Assembly: GCA_001316125.1 (NCBI GenBank)
Contig: BBCS01000023.1
Span: 1 to 11,348 of the forward strand
From: Vulcanisaeta distributa JCM 11213
GTDB taxonomy: Archaea; Thermoproteota; Thermoprotei; Thermoproteales; Thermocladiaceae
DNA length: 11,348 nt
Direction of reading: 5' to 3'
The notes under the pieces were generated by a model that worked only from the letters and a program-made list of their open reading frames with translations, was not told the DNA's origin and did not search any database. Shown here piece by piece: positions 7,787-11,348 of this stretch. A program made the position numbers and the translations under genes. Each line of letters opens with the position of its first letter. Position 1 is the first letter of the stretch.

Positions 7787-7914
7787 ACACCGCATACACA
7801 GATAGGGAATTGATAATTGGAAAGTTAAAGAGGATTCTGGCGTTTTTCTCGCTGGGCCTGAATATTGTTAACATAATCCTAGTCTTTGCGTATGTGCTTA
7901 TCGTAGTTATTTGA
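7783..7914 (+). CDS. Very small membrane protein, unknown function
   Basis: A 43-residue frame beginning with GTG at 7783, whose GTGA overlaps the stop of the preceding gene, a classic translational-coupling arrangement. The N-terminus is polar (NTAYTDRELIIGKLKR), followed by one long hydrophobic stretch from about residue 18 to the end (ILAFFSLGLNIVNIILVFAY onward), so the C-terminus probably ends in or just beyond the membrane. It may act with the two-helix protein before it; that is inference from coupling only. No family is recognised. Confidence 0.55.
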   Translation: MNTAYTDRELIIGKLKRILAFFSLGLNIVNIILVFAYVLIVVI

Positions 7915-7945
7915 AATGATAAATTACCTTCATTTTTCAATTCAA

Positions 7946-8547
7946 TTACTTCTTAATCAGAGCCCTTAATTGATTAAGCTCCTTATCCTTACTCTCAATA
8001 ATCTTCATCAATTCCTCCCTCTCCTTAAGTAGTTGTTCGTATTTCTTACGTATGTCTTGGCATTCACTTTCAATCTTATTAATCTCCTTCATCTTACTCT
8101 CTAGTTCCTCCCTCTCCCTATCAAGCTTCTCCCTCAACTCAACCAACGTGTTCTCCCTAATTATTAACGCTCTCTGGTAATTCATTAACTCCCTCTCCTT
8201 ATCAAGAAGTCTCTTCTCCCAATCCGTGAGTCTCTTCTCCTCCTCAACAAGTTTCGTTATTAATGGCTCAAGCTTATCCACGAGCTCCCTTCTCCTTTTA
8301 TTAATCTCCTCATCAAGCTTCTTAAGCGTGTCCTCCCTCTCCTTAAGCAGGTTCTCCAGGGAATTAAGCCTGCCCTCTTTATCCTTAAGTTCGGCCTCCA
8401 ACTTATTCAGCATTTCCTGCCTCTCATTCAACTTCCTCTCAAGTTCTTTAAGTTCAGCCTCCCTCCGCGCCAACTGCTCAAGCCTCTCCTTAATCTCCTG
8501 CTCCTTCTTCTCCAGCTCCCTAAGTCTGGCATTCTCGGCATCAATCC
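7946..8547 (-). CDS. C-terminal half of a frameshifted coiled-coil protein
   Basis: An almost pure charged coiled coil, rich in Glu, Lys, Leu and Arg (for example REAELKELERKLNERQEML and EELESKMKEINKIESECQD), ending LRALIKK. The frame is open from 8560 and reads RIDAENARLRELEKKEQEIK before the first canonical start, TTG at 8473. The coiled coil therefore continues without a break from the neighbouring upstream frame, which stops at 8548. The two are best seen as one protein of about 480 residues split by one frame change within 8548-8560. A separately translated protein starting at TTG 8473 is possible but has no clear ribosome-binding site. The function is unknown; similarity to SMC, Rad50 or myosin tails would be generic. 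Confidence 0.65.
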
Positions 8548-9291
8548 TTACAGCTCCATCTCAAGCCTCTGCTCACGGGACTTCAACTCAACTTCCCAAT
8601 CCCTAAGCTTAGCCTCCTTCTCATTAAGCGCCTTCTCCCTCTCGGCTAGGGCCTTCTCTCTATTGTCAAGATCATTAAGTCTCGTTGCTAACTGATTAGA
8701 AAGGGCTATAAGGGATGTCATTACACTACTCATCTCAGCTAACTTAGCCTTTTCCTCCTCAAGCGCCTTCCTATCGCTCTCCAATCTTTGCCTAATCTCC
8801 TCAAGGCTCTTCTCCCTAACTGAAACATCGCTCTCCCTTCTACTTATATCAAGTAACTTATTCTCCAGGTCCTTCTCCCTGTTGAGGACCTCGTTATACA
8901 CCTTGTTCAACTCTGCCAGTAAATTACTCAGCTTAGATACCTCTGAGACGAGGGTTGATGCCTTATCAACTCCGCTCTCAATTTTAGCATTTAAGTCCTT
9001 AACATTATTATTTATTGATTCAAGGGTTGTGGTGGCACTTACGAGGCTCTGCTGCATGTTGCTTGATAATCCCTGAAGTCTGTCCAGGAGGTTGTTTATC
9101 TTCTCAAGTGCGTCGAATAGGGAGTCCATGAGCTTCTTGCTTGTGTCGTTGAATTGACTAACGATGGTATTCATTTGGGCGACTCTACTGGCTATGTCTG
9201 TTGTTGATGAGTTTATGACCTTAATGGCATCCTGCAGTGTCTTATCATTCCTCTCAATTCCAGCCGAAATAGCTTGAAGGTTCTTCTGCAT
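8548..9291 (-). CDS. N-terminal half of a frameshifted coiled-coil protein
   Basis: Helical throughout. The first 100 or so residues are Asn/Ser/Gln-rich with spaced Leu/Ile/Val (NNLLDRLQGLSSNMQQSLVS), reminiscent of signalling or tethering helices. The second part is a charged coil with 7-residue-like repeats of Glu-Lys-Ala/Leu (NREKALAEREKALNEKEAKL). The first canonical start is ATG at 9291, but the same frame is open and equally coil-like up to 9387 (ELYQRINDISNLLQALQQNV), so the true start is upstream or lost. A GTG at 9401 is in another frame, and a TATA-like TTTAAA sits at 9411-9416. The frame ends at 8548 in mid coil and continues in another frame. It has no membrane segment or known domain. 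It may belong with the neighbouring coiled-coil gene at 9485-10066, since both have the same helix style. Confidence 0.65.
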   Translation of the reverse strand: MQKNLQAISAGIERNDKTLQDAIKVINSSTTDIASRVAQMNTIVSQFNDTSKKLMDSLFDALEKINNLLDRLQGLSSNMQQSLVSATTTLESINNNVKDLNAKIESGVDKASTLVSEVSKLSNLLAELNKVYNEVLNREKDLENKLLDISRRESDVSVREKSLEEIRQRLESDRKALEEEKAKLAEMSSVMTSLIALSNQLATRLNDLDNREKALAEREKALNEKEAKLRDWEVELKSREQRLEMEL

Positions 9292-9484
9292 TTGGTTAGC
9301 GTTATTGATTAGCGCTTGGACATTCTGTTGTAATGCCTGAAGTAAATTACTTATGTCGTTAATCCTCTGGTAAAGCTCCGATGCTCCTTAGACCTGAACA
9401 CGGTACGTATTTTAAACAGGGGAACTAATATATTTTGCTTTTATTATTCTAAATAGAATTGAATGTAATGAAAACAACATAAAA

Positions 9485-10066
9485 TTAAGTCTTACCAGAG
9501 CCCTTACCCAGGACATCCAAAATAACTGACTTAAGTCCCTCAATTATCTCAGAACTTTTTCTATACTCAGAGATCAACCTAATGCCCTGCTCCTCAATTA
9601 ATTTCTGAAGTTCATTGAGCCGTGTCGCAACATTGGATAACTGATTCGTGATCTCAACAACCTGGTTAACATCAAGAGCTCTATACTCCCTCAAATCCAT
9701 CGTGGTTTTCGCTAATAAATCCACGGCATTCTCAATCTTACTTTGCAAGGATGATACTGAATCCCTATACGCAATTAGTGAAGCCTCAATCCTTGTTAAC
9801 TCCCTTAATGTATTGGACAACATGCCCGCTAACTCAGCCATACTCTGCGGAGTTATGCCACTAACTAATTCCTGAGCCTTAATTAAACTAGATAGGGATT
9901 TTTCAATTTCATTAACCCTGCCTTCCAAGTTCTCAACCCTAGTACTTAGGTCTGCCAGGTTCCTGGACAATTGATCGACTTTGCTATTCAGATTCATCAA
10001 CTCCCTAAGAATCCTGGCTATTGGATCCTCACGCGGAGGCGGGGGTGGCGCTGGGTAATAACCCAT
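9485..10066 (-). CDS. Coiled-coil protein with proline-rich N-terminus
   Basis: A 193-residue protein with ATG at 10066. It opens with MGYYPAPPPPPREDP, a proline run that is probably an extended binding tail. A helix with clear heptads follows (LRELMNLNSKVDQLSRNLAD and STRVENLEGRVNEIEKSLSS), then a middle segment AQELVSGITPQSMAELAGML and a second long helix to residue 185, ending GKGSGKT. It has no membrane segment or Walker motif. It is probably an oligomerising scaffold, but no family is recognised. It lies directly upstream, on the same strand, of the split coiled-coil gene, about 100 bases apart, and is divergent from the acyltransferase across a shared A/T element. The A/T element about 32 bases before the ATG suggests a leaderless or nearly leaderless message. 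Confidence 0.75.
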   Translation of the reverse strand: MGYYPAPPPPPREDPIARILRELMNLNSKVDQLSRNLADLSTRVENLEGRVNEIEKSLSSLIKAQELVSGITPQSMAELAGMLSNTLRELTRIEASLIAYRDSVSSLQSKIENAVDLLAKTTMDLREYRALDVNQVVEITNQLSNVATRLNELQKLIEEQGIRLISEYRKSSEIIEGLKSVILDVLGKGSGKT

Positions 10067-10092
10067 TGTAAATAAACCAATGCACTAATTAC

Positions 10093-10104
10093 TTAAATAT
10101 TTAT
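10093..10104. promoter_or_regulatory. Shared divergent TATA element
   Basis: TTAAATATTTAT contains the perfect palindrome TAAATATTTA (10094-10103). Its centre lies about 24 bases before the ATG at 10122 (+) and about 32 bases before the ATG at 10066 (-), so it can act as a TATA box in both directions. There is no room for a second box on either side in the 55-bp gap. Confidence 0.5.
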
Positions 10105-10121
10105 CTTGTGATTATCAATCA

Positions 10122-10850
10122 ATGACGTACACATCCCCAAGGGCAAAAATACTAAGTAAAAACGTGAGTGAGAATGTAGTAGTGCTGGGTCCCACAGTAA
10201 TTAACGAGGGTACGATAGTGGAGCCCCCCCTCGTTGTTATAGGCCACCCAATAAGGTCAAAGCTCCTGAGCGTAAGGGATAGAGGACTCAACATTGAGCA
10301 ATTAATGGATGAGGTCAGTAGCGGCGCCATAATTGGTAGGAACTGCATTATCAGGAGTAATGTTATTATTTATGAAGATGTGGAGATAGGTGATGGGGGG
10401 GTTGAGACAGGGCATAATGCGTTAATTAGGGAGAACACGAGGGTTGGTGTGAATACTAGGATTGGATCTGGTGTTATAATTGATGGGGACACAGTAATTG
10501 GAAGCAACGTTAGTATACAGAGCATGGTTTACATACCGAGGGGTACCGTCATTGAGGATAACGTATTCCTGGGGGGGCCCAATGTCGTGATAACGAATGA
10601 TAAATATCCACCGAGTAGGAGACTTGATGGTGTTAAGATTAGGAGGAACGCCGTTATTGGCGCCAATGCAACCCTGATAGCAGGTATTGAGATTGGGGGG
10701 GAGAACGCGGTGGTTGCCGCCGGCGCTGTCGTGACTAGGGACGTGCCACCAGGGGGGGAGGTCGTCGCTGGCGTGCCCGCCAGGCCTATCTACAGCGTTG
10801 ATGTTTTTATTAGGAAGAGGATTGAGTATGAAAGATCAGAGGCCCCTTAA
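10122..10850 (+). CDS. Left-handed beta-helix (hexapeptide) acyltransferase
   Basis: A 242-residue sugar O- or N-acetyltransferase-like protein, probably transferring acetyl from acetyl-CoA to a (nucleotide-)sugar for glycan synthesis. Hexapeptide repeats run from about residue 20 to 216: aliphatic residues fall every six positions (I71, I77, I83, I89, then I102 to L150 without a break). The loop ITNDKYPP (157-164) and the end [20 protein letters not shown] with RPI are typical of the WbbJ/VioB/PglD-like group, where the trimer active site uses residues in the coils. Which sugar is used cannot be told. Five 7-nt tracts code an extra residue each: Pro35-36, Gly92-93, Gly151-152, Gly192-193 and Gly211-212. 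Its last 15 bases overlap, tail to tail, the end of the AAA ATPase gene. Confidence 0.88.
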   Translation: MTYTSPRAKILSKNVSENVVVLGPTVINEGTIVEPPLVVIGHPIRSKLLSVRDRGLNIEQLMDEVSSGAIIGRNCIIRSNVIIYEDVEIGDGGVETGHNALIRENTRVGVNTRIGSGVIIDGDTVIGSNVSIQSMVYIPRGTVIEDNVFLGGPNVVITNDKYPPSRRLDGVKIRRNAVIGANATLIAGIEIGGENAVVAAGAVVTRDVPPGGEVVAGVPARPIYSVDVFIRKRIEYERSEAP

Positions 10851-11348
10851 CGTTCTCCTAAGGTTTCTAGCCATCTCTTCAAACCTGGCAATATCCTGCT
10901 TAGACAGTGACGGTGGGACTACCTTCAAGGCCTCCTCAAAATGCTCAATACCGACAGGCTTAACCTGATTAGTATTACTCCTAATGGTTTCTCTCAAAGC
11001 CAACATCGCGGCCTCCCTAACCAATGCTGCTAAATCAGCCCCCCCTGTGTATCCCTCGGTCCTTCTGGCCAGGTCTCTAAGGTACTTATAATTTCCATCT
11101 TTAACATCATCAGCGAGCTTTAAGCCCCCCCTAATGTGGACCTTAAGTATCTCAAACCTGGCATTCTCATCAGGTGGTGGTACGTAAACTATCCTATCGA
11201 ACCTACCTGGCCTTAATAATGCTGGGTCTATTATATCAGCCCTATTTGTCGCCGCAATAACCACGACATTCTTCAATGGCGCGATACCATCCATTTCAGC
11301 TAATAATTGATTAACAATTCTATCAGTGGCCCCACTATCAACCTTAAG
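10836..11348 (-). CDS. Cdc48/VCP-like AAA ATPase, C-terminal part
   Basis: The last 170 residues of an AAA ATPase; the rest lies beyond the window edge. The visible part starts near [18 protein letters not shown] (arginine of the inter-subunit contact region), then the sensor 1 block [15 protein letters not shown] and the arginine-finger block [26 protein letters not shown], and the helical lid with LADDV and the sensor 2 block [20 protein letters not shown]. It ends in a short basic tail ([11 protein letters not shown]). This order matches the D2 half of archaeal Cdc48, a hexameric unfoldase that feeds substrates to the proteasome and remodels complexes; a single-domain relative cannot be excluded. 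The sensor 2 motif is normally G-Y-S/T-G-A-D, so one Gly is extra here (7-nt tract 11039-11045). A second tract (11125-11131) codes Gly-Gly in [12 protein letters not shown]. Confidence 0.9.
   Translation of the reverse strand, partial: LKVDSGATDRIVNQLLAEMDGIAPLKNVVVIAATNRADIIDPALLRPGRFDRIVYVPPPDENARFEILKVHIRGGLKLADDVKDGNYKYLRDLARRTEGYTGGADLAALVREAAMLALRETIRSNTNQVKPVGIEHFEEALKVVPPSLSKQDIARFEEMARNLRRTLRGL

Noticed and set aside
8226..8606. Ser/Leu-rich plus-strand frame across the coiled-coil gene
   Set aside because: It is the antisense shadow of Glu/Lys/Arg codons (CTC, TCC) and has no own motif.
7946..10066. Crenactin-associated arcadins or SMC/Rad50 proteins
   Set aside because: No actin, Walker A, zinc hook or hinge is visible; coiled coils alone do not support such a call.
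10395..10758. Functional G-quadruplexes formed by the clustered G7 tracts
   Set aside because: The tracts are 100-180 bases apart, too far for a normal quadruplex; only the pair of tracts at 668-683 lies close together, and that is not the four runs needed unless each is split.
1..11348. CRISPR array, insertion sequence ends, attachment sites
   Set aside because: No regularly spaced repeat and no paired terminal inverted repeats were found by eye. The tRNA 3' part was not seen repeated elsewhere in the window.

Overview
The window looks like a chromosome segment of a hyperthermophilic crenarchaeon, most likely of the Thermoproteales (Vulcanisaeta/Caldivirga/Pyrobaculum relatives). The signs are a class I lysyl-tRNA synthetase, a Cdc48-type AAA ATPase, a tRNA-Glu with a short intron in the anticodon loop, TATA-like boxes placed for leaderless transcripts, AGG as the main Arg codon, and a PaRep2b-like gene. 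The genus is inferred from remembered family features; no search was run.

Layout. 1-547 (+) holds remains of an unidentified gene broken by several frameshifts. 708-2042 (-) is a family 57 glycosidase pseudogene in at least four frame segments. 2102-3667 (-) is an intact, AT-rich PaRep2b/LAGLIDADG-like gene. 3902-5330 (-) is a GH13 amylase-like gene carrying a +1 frameshift and a nonsense codon. 5425-5523 (+) is tRNA-Glu(UUC). 5601-7914 (+) is a tight run of a MoaD-like protein, lysyl-tRNA synthetase and two very small membrane proteins with overlapping or touching ends. 7946-9387 (-) is a long coiled-coil protein split by a frameshift, and 9485-10066 (-) is a second coiled-coil protein. The latter is divergent from a left-handed beta-helix acyltransferase (10122-10850, +) across a palindromic TATA element. 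The acyltransferase ends tail to tail with a Cdc48-like AAA ATPase (10836 to the window edge, -).

The strongest unexplained signal cuts across all genes: G/C homopolymers. I count 17 tracts of 7-8 G or C, against one of 6, two of 5 and roughly ten of 4, so the distribution has two peaks. In proteins these tracts encode Gly-Gly (once Pro-Pro) where the family motif normally has one residue. In the beta-helix acyltransferase all five tracts fall exactly at the steps where the strict six-residue periodicity becomes seven. In the tRNA both strands of the acceptor stem carry a 7-nt tract and would pair as 10 bp instead of 7. The pattern reads as '+3' growth of former 4-nt tracts. It is either a real biological expansion, with only frame-preserving sizes tolerated in genes, or a systematic sequence artefact. 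In decayed genes the same kind of tract sits at frame breaks.

The left third is a decaying starch-degradation region (GH57 and GH13, both broken) around a possibly mobile AT-rich gene. The right two thirds is mostly conserved translation, cofactor and proteostasis genes plus coiled-coil proteins of unknown role.
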